DNA of 64,000 nucleotides from CALBPI01 sp038521865 (GTDB taxonomy: Bacteria; Pseudomonadota; Gammaproteobacteria; Steroidobacterales; Woeseiaceae). The position numbers and the translations under genes were made by a program. Positions 44,028 to 52,044 of this stretch are shown piece by piece (the first letter of the stretch is position 1; the number at the start of each line of letters is the position of its first letter). Location: the NCBI GenBank assembly GCA_038521865.1, contig JBCBKO010000002.1, positions 310,001-374,000 of the forward strand. Reading direction: 5' to 3'. The notes under the pieces are model-generated. The model did no database searches and was not told the origin of the DNA. It saw nothing but the letters and a program-made list of their open reading frames with translations.

Positions 44028-44678
44028 TCACTCACCTGCGAGCAGCGTATCGGTCGCTTCGAGCGCAGCCTTGGCCCAACGATCGCAGATCTCTGCCGCT
44101 TCTGCCCACGTTGAGACGTACTCGCCATCCTCGACAATCGCCGTGCCGCTGATCAACTGATCATCGACCGCCATCGCAAGAATCTGATGGCTCTCGGCAT
44201 CACTGAGTTCGAGCACCACTCGCGCCTTCCCGTCGATCGGCGTAAAAATTCCGCTTCGTCCGACTGCCGCACCCGTACCGGAGGACGCCTCAGGTACACC
44301 GATCGACTCAATCCGAACATCGAGCCTCAGGGCAGTGGATGACGGCGATTCAACTAACGCGAAGTTATTGGCGTTGGAAAAGGCCGAGCGCAACGACTTT
44401 TGCATCATCCCAACCAGCTGCGACCTTTGCTTTGCCGTCACTCTGAACGGGTTTTCCGTCTTATCAGGTGTCGCAAATGCAATGACTGGCTCAGAAACAA
44501 TCACCTGATCGTAGTAACTGAAATCGACACCACTTCGCAAAAAGCCTTGCTGCAGATTGCGCGTCTTGACGGGCAACAACTCAGGGTCATGAGCGACCGG
44601 CGTCGGTGCCACGCAGCCAGCCAACAGCGACAGGAAAACGCCAGCAACAAAGAAAGCCTGGATTCGACTAACCAACAT
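44028..44678 (-). CDS. DUF3313-family lipoprotein
   Basis: A 216-residue lipoprotein. ATG 44678 has GGGGA in SD position; a Met seven codons earlier has none. Lipobox LSLLAGCVAP. The mature part holds LQQGFLRSGVDFSYYDQVIV and a C-terminal DRWAKAALEATD helix typical of DUF3313. Expressed with the DUF4136 gene; the two families often occur together, perhaps as envelope-stress or adhesion-related lipoproteins. No known activity. Confidence 0.85.
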   Translation of the reverse strand: MLVSRIQAFFVAGVFLSLLAGCVAPTPVAHDPELLPVKTRNLQQGFLRSGVDFSYYDQVIVSEPVIAFATPDKTENPFRVTAKQRSQLVGMMQKSLRSAFSNANNFALVESPSSTALRLDVRIESIGVPEASSGTGAAVGRSGIFTPIDGKARVVLELSDAESHQILAMAVDDQLISGTAIVEDGEYVSTWAEAAEICDRWAKAALEATDTLLAGE

Positions 44679-44786
44679 CGACAGTCCCCAAAAGCTCATC
44701 TCAAGGGGACAAAGGGTAGCGCAGATTTACTCGCTTTTGTTGGCTCGGTATCCTTGCTGCCTTCCTCAAAGACCGGGTACGACACA

Positions 44787-45134
44787 TTGGAACTGAACGG
44801 CAAAATCATAAACGCCCTGCCCGAGAAGTCTGGGACGTCAGCACGGGGCCCCTGGCGCAAGCAGGAATACGTCATCGAAATTCCAGGGGACTATCCCAAA
44901 CAGGTGTGCTTCATGGTCTGGGGAGACAAGATTGACCAGTTTAGTATCACCGAAGGGGAGTCGCTGACGGTTCATTTCGATCTGGAAAGCCGCGAGTACA
45001 ACGGTCGCTGGTACACCGATGTCAAGGCATGGCGGGTCGACCGTGCGGATGCATCAGACACGCAGAATGCACCACCGCCTGTTCAGGAAGAGGCGCCACC
45101 GCCGCCAAGCTTCAACGACGATATTCCGTTCTAG
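44787..45134 (+). CDS. DUF3127-family protein
   Basis: A 115-residue OB-fold-like protein. TTG 44787 is the best start since the family begins with MEL/MEIKGK; an upstream in-frame extension has no SD. Conserved: ELNGKIINALPEKSGTSARG, KQEYVIEIPGDYPKQVCFMV, WGDKIDQF, and REYNGRWYTDVKAW. The acidic, proline-rich tail ending DDIPF resembles the C-terminal tips of single-stranded-DNA-binding proteins, so a DNA or RNA role is possible. Convergent with the BLUF gene (6 nt gap). Confidence 0.82.
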   Translation: MELNGKIINALPEKSGTSARGPWRKQEYVIEIPGDYPKQVCFMVWGDKIDQFSITEGESLTVHFDLESREYNGRWYTDVKAWRVDRADASDTQNAPPPVQEEAPPPPSFNDDIPF

Positions 45135-45140
45135 AGGAAA

Positions 45141-45572
45141 CTAGGGAAGCTGCAGGGACAGCTGTTCTTCCTTTTCTCGGAATCGATAGAGCATGTCCAA
45201 CGCAAGAGAGCTTTTCGCGTCGCTAGCTTTGAGAATGGAACGAATGCGATCATCAATACCGTTATCGGAATCACTCGAGTTGAGGATTCCGAATCCCATA
45301 CGCCACAGACCAAATTCGCGCTGACGGATCGGGCGTTCCGCCACCTTTTCAACCTCAGTGTGGGATGGATCTGCTTCTATCACTTCGTAGAGTTCCCAAA
45401 GCGCGTTGGGCGGTCCCTCCAGCACCTGCAAAAACAGGCCATCCTCGTACAACAAGAGCCCCGTCAGATCGAGCTTCCGATTGTTGCGCCTGCTGTGCCG
45501 TAGCAGACTATCTAGTCGTGCTTTGTCAAATTTCGCAACTGCGCGACTCACATAAGCAACTTGCAAGAACAT
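45141..45572 (-). CDS. BLUF-domain blue-light photoreceptor
   Basis: A 143-residue flavin photosensor, only the BLUF domain plus a short helical tail. Residues essential for the photocycle are present: Tyr7 (VAYVSRA), Asn30/Asn31 (RRNNRKLDLTG), Gln49 (LFLQVLEGPP), Trp90 and Met92 (GLWRMGF). It is 36 nt downstream of the degenerate-HD response regulator, so it is the third gene of that operon. Short BLUF proteins act by contact with partner proteins; the neighbouring regulators are obvious candidates. Confidence 0.92.
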   Translation of the reverse strand: MFLQVAYVSRAVAKFDKARLDSLLRHSRRNNRKLDLTGLLLYEDGLFLQVLEGPPNALWELYEVIEADPSHTEVEKVAERPIRQREFGLWRMGFGILNSSDSDNGIDDRIRSILKASDAKSSLALDMLYRFREKEEQLSLQLP

Positions 45573-45608
45573 AGATACTCCCTTGCCGTCCTTGGCGTTT
45601 TCGCCCTC

Positions 45609-46754
45609 TCAGGCGACTGCACTCTGAGCCAATTTGCGTTCCAGCACCGAAATCCTGTTGTCCGCACCGATATCCGAGTGCACCGTCACGAGCCTCGCGA
45701 TATGCGCCTCCTTCAGTTCGGTACCTTTCGTAAGCAACACCAGGCCACCTTGGGTCACGACCTCCTGATCCAAAACCATGCCAGGCCTTAAATCCTTGAC
45801 CCACAATTGAGTCTGAACCCAAGACTCTCGACTGTTCGCGAGCGCCGAAACCGCCTGTTTGACGGAAACGTCCATGCAGTCTGCCGACGCAACTGCCTTG
45901 GCTGCCGCCGCTTCCATCGAATCCCCTCGTCGTATTAGCTTATCGATAGCGATCGCCACTCTTATCACTTGGCGGCCAATCTGCTCATCAAACGCGAGGG
46001 GTGGTTCGAAACTCTCGATGCCACGCGTATAAGCCACGATTCTTGCGACGCGGTCGAGACGAGGGATATTGTTCAGAAGTTGTGACGCCAACTCAGGGTG
46101 CGTCAGGAACAGACGATACTCATCGTCAGACAGCCGCTCACCGGACTCAAACCGCTGAAGGATTGTGTCCGGTACTGAAACGCAACCAATCTGCGAAACC
46201 GTGATCGCCAAGCGCAGCTCCCACGAATCTCGCAGCTCCAGTTGATCGAGAATCTGCGATGCGATTTTCTGGATTCGCTCAGAGCGCGCCGCTGCAGTGT
46301 TGCTGCCAAGACCAGATAACTGCGCCATCGCAGAGACCGCTCCCTGTAAGGTCTCCTCGAGGAGTTTGCGTTCGACATGGATGAGGTTGAATTGACGAAC
46401 GCCCTCGTCGAGCGCTTCGCGCAGCGGCACTGGATCACAGGGTTTTGTCAAAAACCTGAAAATTTGACCCTCGTTCACAGCATCGATCGCCGCTTCGAGG
46501 TCCGACTGCCCACTAAGAATCATGCGCGCCGAGTCCGGTGATAGCTGCTTGGCCGCCTCCAAGAACTGGGCTCCGCTCATTTTTGGCATCCTCATGTCGG
46601 AGACAATCACAGCAAACGGTTCACTCTCGCGGATCGCACTCAGACCGGCCTCCCCACCATCAGCCACCGTGATGTCGAATCTGGAACGCAAATGACGACG
46701 CAAACCGTCCAGTACCAGCGGTTCGTCATCGACCAGCAAGATCCTCGGCTTCAT
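45609..46754 (-). CDS. Response regulator with degenerate HD domain
   Basis: Receiver domain (residues 1-125: ILLVDDEP, phospho-acceptor in VIVSDMRMPKMSG, Lys in FLTKPCD) joined to an RpfG/HD-GYP-like output. In place of the catalytic HD (usually LLHDIGK) it reads ITVSQIGCVSVPDTIL, so c-di-GMP hydrolysis is not expected. C-terminal DLRPGMVLDQEVVTQGG is the usual tail domain of these proteins. ATG 46754 overlaps the preceding HDOD gene (ATGA); an upstream longer frame is not needed. Probably a binding or scaffold output. Confidence 0.87.
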   Translation of the reverse strand: MKPRILLVDDEPLVLDGLRRHLRSRFDITVADGGEAGLSAIRESEPFAVIVSDMRMPKMSGAQFLEAAKQLSPDSARMILSGQSDLEAAIDAVNEGQIFRFLTKPCDPVPLREALDEGVRQFNLIHVERKLLEETLQGAVSAMAQLSGLGSNTAAARSERIQKIASQILDQLELRDSWELRLAITVSQIGCVSVPDTILQRFESGERLSDDEYRLFLTHPELASQLLNNIPRLDRVARIVAYTRGIESFEPPLAFDEQIGRQVIRVAIAIDKLIRRGDSMEAAAAKAVASADCMDVSVKQAVSALANSRESWVQTQLWVKDLRPGMVLDQEVVTQGGLVLLTKGTELKEAHIARLVTVHSDIGADNRISVLERKLAQSAVA

Positions 46755-47953
46755 GACGCAAGCTCCATATCCTCCAAACACGCTTGCCACAGTGTCTGCC
46801 ATTCGACATCTGGCAGCGCGTCGGCCATGTATTCGCTGTCAACCCACTGTTCGGCAGCGGCCACTGTCCTTGAATCAGTGCCCAGAGCAAAAGCGAACGC
46901 CAGGTGAGCAACGGTCAAAACCTTGGCATCGTGCAAAGTGCCAGCCGACGGTGTTTTCCTGAAGGCCACCGCTTCAACGACCGGATACGGTAGTGACCAA
47001 AGCCCGAGGAGATACGCGCCTAGCCTATCAAAATGACAGCCCACCACCTTTTCCTCCAGTTCAAGAACTTCGGCGATGGTGTCCGGTGTTTGCGTGGTAG
47101 TAAACGTATAGGGAGAACGCGCGGCGGCAATGATCGAACCAAGATTTCCCATCATGACCGCAAGCAACACATCGTCTGCAACCGACTTGTCTACCTTTAA
47201 AATAGTGTTCAACGAGCGCGCGTACGTAACGGCCTGATCAGTCTGGTGTTGCAACTCGGTCAACGCGGCTGCCAATGCTGGATTGCCCTCAAAACTTGAA
47301 AACACCCCATGAGACAGGACTAAAGAGGAGATCGTATCCAAGCCCAGATAAGACACCGCTTGAGAGATATCAGATACGATCCTTGGCAAACCGAAATAGG
47401 CAGAATTAGTGATCTTCAGAATACCTGCGGTCATTCCGGCATCTGACTCGATGATCTCGCCGACCCGCTTGATATCGGTATCCGGCTTCGCCAGCTCGTC
47501 CTGAATCATCTTGTAGGCCTTTGGCAGTGAAGGCACGTTAGCGAGTGAGGACACAAGGGCAGCCAACTCCTGATCCGCCACAAGGTCGCGAACCGTGAGC
47601 GAACGCTCTATCGCACTTTCGATCACACCACTCGCACAAGGTTTCGAGAGGTACTGGTGTGACGGCGCCACAGCACGTTTGATTGCATCGATCCTCGCGT
47701 CGCCGGACAAAACAATTCGAACAACTCCAGGGTGATTTGCTTGCACTTCCTGCAGCAGGGATGCGCCATCACGACCCGGCATACGCATGTCAGAAATCAC
47801 AATATCCGGTGTTTCGCGATTCAATTGCTCGAGCGCTTGCTCAGCGCGCTCAGCGAAGTGGAGTTTCCATTCCCTGCGCCGATGATGCAGAGCACGGCGA
47901 AAACCTTGGAGGATCAGTGGATCGTCGTCCACAGACAATACACTTGGCGTCAT
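46751..47953 (-). CDS. Response regulator with HDOD output domain
   Basis: A 400-residue protein. Receiver: VLSVDDDPLILQGFRR, phospho-acceptor Asp in IVISDMRMPGRDG, Lys in YLSKPCAS. Residues about 150-350 are HDOD: LANVPSLPKAYKMIQDEL, EIIESDAGMTAGILKITNSA, FGLPRIVSDISQAVSYLG and VVGCHFDRLGAYLLGLW. HDOD domains have no known enzyme activity and often control signalling proteins. First gene in the HDOD-HD-BLUF operon, opposite to a soluble histidine kinase that may phosphorylate it. Confidence 0.9.
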   Translation of the reverse strand: MTPSVLSVDDDPLILQGFRRALHHRRREWKLHFAERAEQALEQLNRETPDIVISDMRMPGRDGASLLQEVQANHPGVVRIVLSGDARIDAIKRAVAPSHQYLSKPCASGVIESAIERSLTVRDLVADQELAALVSSLANVPSLPKAYKMIQDELAKPDTDIKRVGEIIESDAGMTAGILKITNSAYFGLPRIVSDISQAVSYLGLDTISSLVLSHGVFSSFEGNPALAAALTELQHQTDQAVTYARSLNTILKVDKSVADDVLLAVMMGNLGSIIAAARSPYTFTTTQTPDTIAEVLELEEKVVGCHFDRLGAYLLGLWSLPYPVVEAVAFRKTPSAGTLHDAKVLTVAHLAFAFALGTDSRTVAAAEQWVDSEYMADALPDVEWQTLWQACLEDMELAS

Positions 47954-48023
47954 CGAGTCGTCCCACTATGGTGATAAGGCCTGTTGTTGGTGTCGCTTGT
48001 CTTATCGGCGTCTAAGAAATTTT

Positions 48024-48046
48024 CTTTAGCTCGGTAGTAGCTAAAG
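48024..48046. promoter_or_regulatory. Inverted repeat in divergent regulator/kinase region
   Basis: CTTTAGCT-CGGTAGT-AGCTAAAG, perfect 8-bp arms around 7 nt, midway between the HDOD regulator (starts 47953, minus) and the kinase (plus). Likely binding site for a dimeric regulator acting on both genes. Confidence 0.5.
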
Positions 48047-48103
48047 CTCGAGACCAGCGCGTCGATACCCTGACGAGGTGACAGCATCACCGAAGGGGAC
48101 GTT

Positions 48104-48928
48104 ATGTCAGCAGATCAGGACGACGTTAAAGCGACAGCCAATCGGCTCGAGGCCATCGGACAACTGGCTTCGGGAATCGCGCACGAGATCAACACACCCA
48201 CCCAGTACGTCAACGACAACACGCTGTTTTTGCGCGAGGTTTGTCCTGAGCTGATTACGCTTGTAGGTCTTGCAAAAGGGGTCGCGGAGCAGGCGGATTC
48301 AAGCCCCGAGGTCGCGGAATTCATGAAGCGGATCGACGAGCTGGATTTCGACTATGTTGCAGAAGAGATACCTGTTGCGATCAACCATGCGCTCAGAGGC
48401 ATTGAGCGAGTCCGGAAAATCGTCTCCTCACTCAAGCAGTTTTCACATCCAGGAGAGGAGGACAAACGGGAAGCCAACGTCAACGAGGCCATCGAGAATA
48501 CGCTCGTCGTCGCAGCTAACGAAATCAAGTACGTTGCCGAAACCGAGTTGAAGCTCGATTCCGACTTGCCCGACATCTCCTGTTACCTCGGCGAACTTAA
48601 CCAAGTGTTCCTGAATATCATCATCAACGCGGGACACGCCATCGAAGCCAACAGGGTAGAAGGTGATCCATTGGGCCGCATCACAGTTGAGACCAGGACG
48701 CATGATGAGAATATCGAGGTTCGGATTTCGGATACCGGCAGCGGGATGCCACCCGAAGTAGTTGAACGGATATTCCAACCGTTCTTCACAACTAAAGACG
48801 TGGGTAAAGGGACCGGCCAGGGCCTGTCTATCGCATACAACATTGTCGTTAAGCGGCATGGCGGCACTATCGATGTGGACTCCTCTCCAGGCGAGGGTAC
48901 AACCTTCAAGATTGTCCTACCCAAGTAG
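48104..48928 (+). CDS. Soluble sensor histidine kinase
   Basis: A 274-residue cytoplasmic kinase with no membrane helix and no recognisable N-terminal sensor. Phospho-accepting His: LASGIAHEINTPTQYVNDN. N-box NQVFLNIIINAGHAIEA, G1 SDTGSGMPPEVVERIFQPFFTTK (in two parts), G2 GTGQGLSIAYNIV. Because it lacks a sensor domain it probably receives its signal from another protein, for example the BLUF photoreceptor encoded across the divergent region. An ATG following AAGGGGACGTT starts the gene. Confidence 0.9.
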   Translation: MSADQDDVKATANRLEAIGQLASGIAHEINTPTQYVNDNTLFLREVCPELITLVGLAKGVAEQADSSPEVAEFMKRIDELDFDYVAEEIPVAINHALRGIERVRKIVSSLKQFSHPGEEDKREANVNEAIENTLVVAANEIKYVAETELKLDSDLPDISCYLGELNQVFLNIIINAGHAIEANRVEGDPLGRITVETRTHDENIEVRISDTGSGMPPEVVERIFQPFFTTKDVGKGTGQGLSIAYNIVVKRHGGTIDVDSSPGEGTTFKIVLPK

Positions 48929-48983
48929 CGCTGGCACACTGCGCTCGCTATCTTGCAAGCATCAAGATCATTGGAGCTGCCGC

Positions 48984-50006
48984 ATGTTCACGCCGAGTCA
49001 GTCAGACCTGCAACCCAAAATTGGCCGCCCCGCGCGCTACGTGGTGTACGGATGGCAACGAAGCTACTTCACGCACAAACTCATGACGGCGTTGCACTTC
49101 TACGGTGCGGACTGGGAGTATCAGAACAAGACAACTGAGAACGCAGACGAAATCCGCTTCCGCTCTGGAACCCACCAGGTGCCGGTCTTGCACACCCCAG
49201 AAAACTGGATGATCGCCGACACAACACCGCTTCTGCACATGCTGGATGCGCGATTTCCGGAGCGCCGGATGTTTCCCGAAGGCCCACTCGGTCTGTTGAC
49301 CCAAATCGTCGAGGAATTCTTCGATGAGTGGATTGCCAGAACCACGGTCCATTGGCGTTGGAACTACCCCGAGAACCATGAGTTGCTGTCTATGGACGCT
49401 GCACACGGCGACCCGGAGATTGCCGAACGACTGGTGACCTGGGGCGGCAAGGTCTGTCGTGCTACCGGCGTATCCTCGGACGTTCAAAAAGAAGCAGCTG
49501 AATCCGAGTACTACCGCATCATGGATGCAGTCACCGCTCAGTTAGCGCATACCTCCTATTTGCTCGGTGATCGCCCAACAGCGGTGGATTGCATCGTACT
49601 GGCCGGACTGCGTGCGCACTTCCTGTTCGACCCGGCACCAAACCGGATGCTGCGTGAGCGCTACCCTGAGGTCGTCCGTTGGAGCGAAACCACCGCTGAC
49701 CAATGGGACGGATCCGGCGACCTTGCCTCCTTCCCCGAATCGACCGAATTCGCCCGTTTCGTGCTGGCTGAAATGCGAACCACGTGGGCGCCTTTTGTGA
49801 CCGCGAATCGAACGGCTCTCGCAGACGGCGAAAAGGCTTTCGTCATTCCGATGTACGGCGAGGATGTCAGCTACCTGGCCCGGCCTTACATCGAACAATC
49901 ACGATCGATGATCGTCGAGCGGATTGAAGACGTACTCGACGCCTCAGGACAAACCCGGTTTGGTCAATGGTTGGAAGATCAGGGGCTCGCGACCGCGCTT
50001 GGCTGA
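48984..50006 (+). CDS. Glutathione S-transferase-like protein
   Basis: A 340-residue two-domain GST relative, longer than typical (about 210). ATG 48984 follows GGAG; the frame upstream overlaps the kinase gene and is not real. N-terminal thioredoxin-like part: YVVYGWQRSYFTHKLMTALHFYG, then HQVPVLHTPENWMIADTTPLL (cis-Pro and glutathione-contact region). The C-terminal helical domain has LLGDRPTAVDCIVLAGLRAHF. An extra about 90 residues at the end are unassigned. It overlaps the convergent Sua5 gene by 28 nt. The substrate is unknown. Confidence 0.82.
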   Translation: MFTPSQSDLQPKIGRPARYVVYGWQRSYFTHKLMTALHFYGADWEYQNKTTENADEIRFRSGTHQVPVLHTPENWMIADTTPLLHMLDARFPERRMFPEGPLGLLTQIVEEFFDEWIARTTVHWRWNYPENHELLSMDAAHGDPEIAERLVTWGGKVCRATGVSSDVQKEAAESEYYRIMDAVTAQLAHTSYLLGDRPTAVDCIVLAGLRAHFLFDPAPNRMLRERYPEVVRWSETTADQWDGSGDLASFPESTEFARFVLAEMRTTWAPFVTANRTALADGEKAFVIPMYGEDVSYLARPYIEQSRSMIVERIEDVLDASGQTRFGQWLEDQGLATALG

Positions 50007-50983
50007 GAGCGAGGCGCTGCGGCGCGACGCAGGCGATCATTGATTGCCTCTCCCAGACCATCGCGAGGAATCGGCATGACAGCGATAGCGGTAATGCCGG
50101 GATCGTCGAGGTCGCGCAACATCCGATAAAGGTTAGCCGCAGCCTCAACCGTGTCGCCTTTGTCCGATAGGTTCGCCGCACCAGCAGGTGCGTTCGGCCC
50201 AAATCCAAGCAATACCTCTCCAGGTCGCGCATCACTAGCGTTCAGGCGCACCTCGGCGCCCGGCGCGTAATGCGACGACAACTGGCCAGGTGCGATCACC
50301 GCGTTCGCGGATTGATTGGATTGAAGCTCACCGACAACATCAGAGATCGACGTTCTATCGATCACTCCTGGTCGCAAGATCGTTGGAAGCGTGTCCGGCA
50401 GCACGGCAACAATCGTCGATTCAATGCCTGCCTCGCAAGCACCACCCTCCAGCACCAAACTAACCTCGGACCCAAACGCGTTCGCCACATCGCGGGCTGT
50501 GGTTGGACTGATTTTCCCGGAAGGATTGGCCGATGGTGCCGCCAAAGGCGTACTGACAGCAGACAGCAGCTCAAGCGCGACCGGGTGGCGCGGGATCCTC
50601 AAACCGATGGTCTCAAGTCCTGCGCGTGCCAGCTCACACACGGAACCGTACCCACCTACCGGCACAATTAGCGTCAGTGGTCCGGGCCAAAACGCCGCTG
50701 CGAGGCGATGCGCACGCTCATCGAACACACCTTCTGACACCGCTTGTTCGATCGAACCGCAGTGGGCAATAAGCGGATTGAAGCTCGGTCGTCCCTTAGC
50801 AGCGAAGACCCCCGCCACTGCGGCCGGATTGGTCGCATCTGCGGCGAGGCCATACACCGTCTCTGTAGGCATTCCCACGAGCTGACCGGCACGCAACGCA
50901 TCGGTTGCACGGGTCAGACCAGCTTCAACGGGGACAATATCGGGATGACTAAGCACGATGTGCGAGATTATCCGGTGCGGCAT
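49979..50983 (-). CDS. tsaC: L-threonylcarbamoyladenylate synthase, Sua5 type
   Basis: Makes threonylcarbamoyl-AMP for the t6A37 modification of ANN-decoding tRNAs. 334 residues: YrdC domain (LVGMPTETVYGLAADATNP; FAAKGRPSFNPLIAH; AAFWPGPLTLIVP; SANPSGKISPTTA; GIESTIVAV) plus the C-terminal Sua5 domain (APGQLSSHYAPG). The start at ATG 50983 fits; an open frame extends 41 codons further with no support. Convergent with GST and divergent from the reductase gene. Confidence 0.93.
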   Translation of the reverse strand: MPHRIISHIVLSHPDIVPVEAGLTRATDALRAGQLVGMPTETVYGLAADATNPAAVAGVFAAKGRPSFNPLIAHCGSIEQAVSEGVFDERAHRLAAAFWPGPLTLIVPVGGYGSVCELARAGLETIGLRIPRHPVALELLSAVSTPLAAPSANPSGKISPTTARDVANAFGSEVSLVLEGGACEAGIESTIVAVLPDTLPTILRPGVIDRTSISDVVGELQSNQSANAVIAPGQLSSHYAPGAEVRLNASDARPGEVLLGFGPNAPAGAANLSDKGDTVEAAANLYRMLRDLDDPGITAIAVMPIPRDGLGEAINDRLRRAAAPRSQPSAVASP

Positions 50984-51071
50984 TATTCTGCTCAAGTCGC
51001 AGACTGTTCGGTGACTCAAGACCATGTCACCATGGTGGCGTGGGACAGCGAGTGACAGCGAGGACACAACG

Positions 51072-52028
51072 GTGAGCGAGCGCAGGGTCCTGCTTGCTGG
51101 TGCCACAGGCTATATTGGTCAAGTCGTCGCCACACGCCTGATCGAACGTGGATTCGCTGTCACAGCGCTCGTGCGCAAGACGGACCCAGCACTGACCCAC
51201 TGCCAACAGATCGCAACCGATGTGATCGACCCATCGAGACTTGCAGCAGATCTGGATGGCCAGCGTTTCGATTTTGTTTTTTCCTGTTTGGCATCGAGAA
51301 CCGGCGCACCCGACGATGCGTGGCGTGTGGATCACGATGCCAACCAAAACCTGCTCTCGTTGTGCCGCAGACACTCCGTGCAGCAGTTCATCTTGTTATC
51401 GGCGATCTGCGTACAAAAACCAAGGCTCGCGTTCCAACATGCAAAACTGGCTTTTGAGCAAGCTCTGGAACGATCGGGTGTGCCCTACTCAATAGTAAGA
51501 CCGACAGCTTTCTTTAAATCACTGTCAGGCCAGCTGGATCGAGTACAGGCTGGAAAGCCCTTTCTTCTTTTTGGCGACGGCACCCTCACCGCTTGCAAAC
51601 CAATCGCGGAGCGCGACCTCGCCGACTACCTGATCGACTGTCTCGAAAACCCTGAGCGCCTGAATCAAGTCCTGCCCATTGGCGGGCCGGGGCCGGCACT
51701 CACCGCTCGCGACCAGGGAGCACTCCTCTTCGAGCAAGTCGGCAAGCCACCAAAATTCCGATCGGTGTCACCCAAGCTGCTATCCGGGATTGCTGCACTG
51801 CTCACTCCGTTCGGCAAGCTCGTGCCGGCGATCGCTGCAAAGGCCGAGTTCGCGCGTATCGGTCACTACTACGCAACAGAGTCGATGCTGCTCTGGGACG
51901 AAACGCAGCAGCGATATGATGCCGAAGCAACACCGGTCGGCGGCACGCGCACATTGCAGGAACACTACGCCCAATTGGTCTCGGAGGGTATCGCTGGGCA
52001 CGAAGCCCGCGAACACAAAATGTTCTGA
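51072..52028 (+). CDS. NAD(P)H-binding reductase, divinyl-chlorophyllide reductase (BciA)-like
   Basis: An atypical short-chain reductase of 318 residues. Rossmann motif LLAGATGYIGQVVATRLIERG. The mid part VPYSIVRPTAFFKSLSGQ and GGPGPALTARDQGALLF, and especially the C-terminal YYATESMLLWDETQQRYDAE and GTRTLQEHYAQL, resemble BciA-type 8-vinyl reductases of bacteriochlorophyll synthesis. No other pigment gene is in the window, so it may be a paralogue with another substrate or the genome may carry a photosynthesis cluster elsewhere. GTG 51072 follows GAGGA. Confidence 0.78.
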   Translation: MSERRVLLAGATGYIGQVVATRLIERGFAVTALVRKTDPALTHCQQIATDVIDPSRLAADLDGQRFDFVFSCLASRTGAPDDAWRVDHDANQNLLSLCRRHSVQQFILLSAICVQKPRLAFQHAKLAFEQALERSGVPYSIVRPTAFFKSLSGQLDRVQAGKPFLLFGDGTLTACKPIAERDLADYLIDCLENPERLNQVLPIGGPGPALTARDQGALLFEQVGKPPKFRSVSPKLLSGIAALLTPFGKLVPAIAAKAEFARIGHYYATESMLLWDETQQRYDAEATPVGGTRTLQEHYAQLVSEGIAGHEAREHKMF

Positions 52029-52044
52029 GCTCGGATGTCGCTGA

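Noticed and set aside
48762..48983. Longer GST frame starting inside the kinase gene
   Set aside because: The region is another frame of the kinase C-terminus; ATG 48984 has a proper SD.
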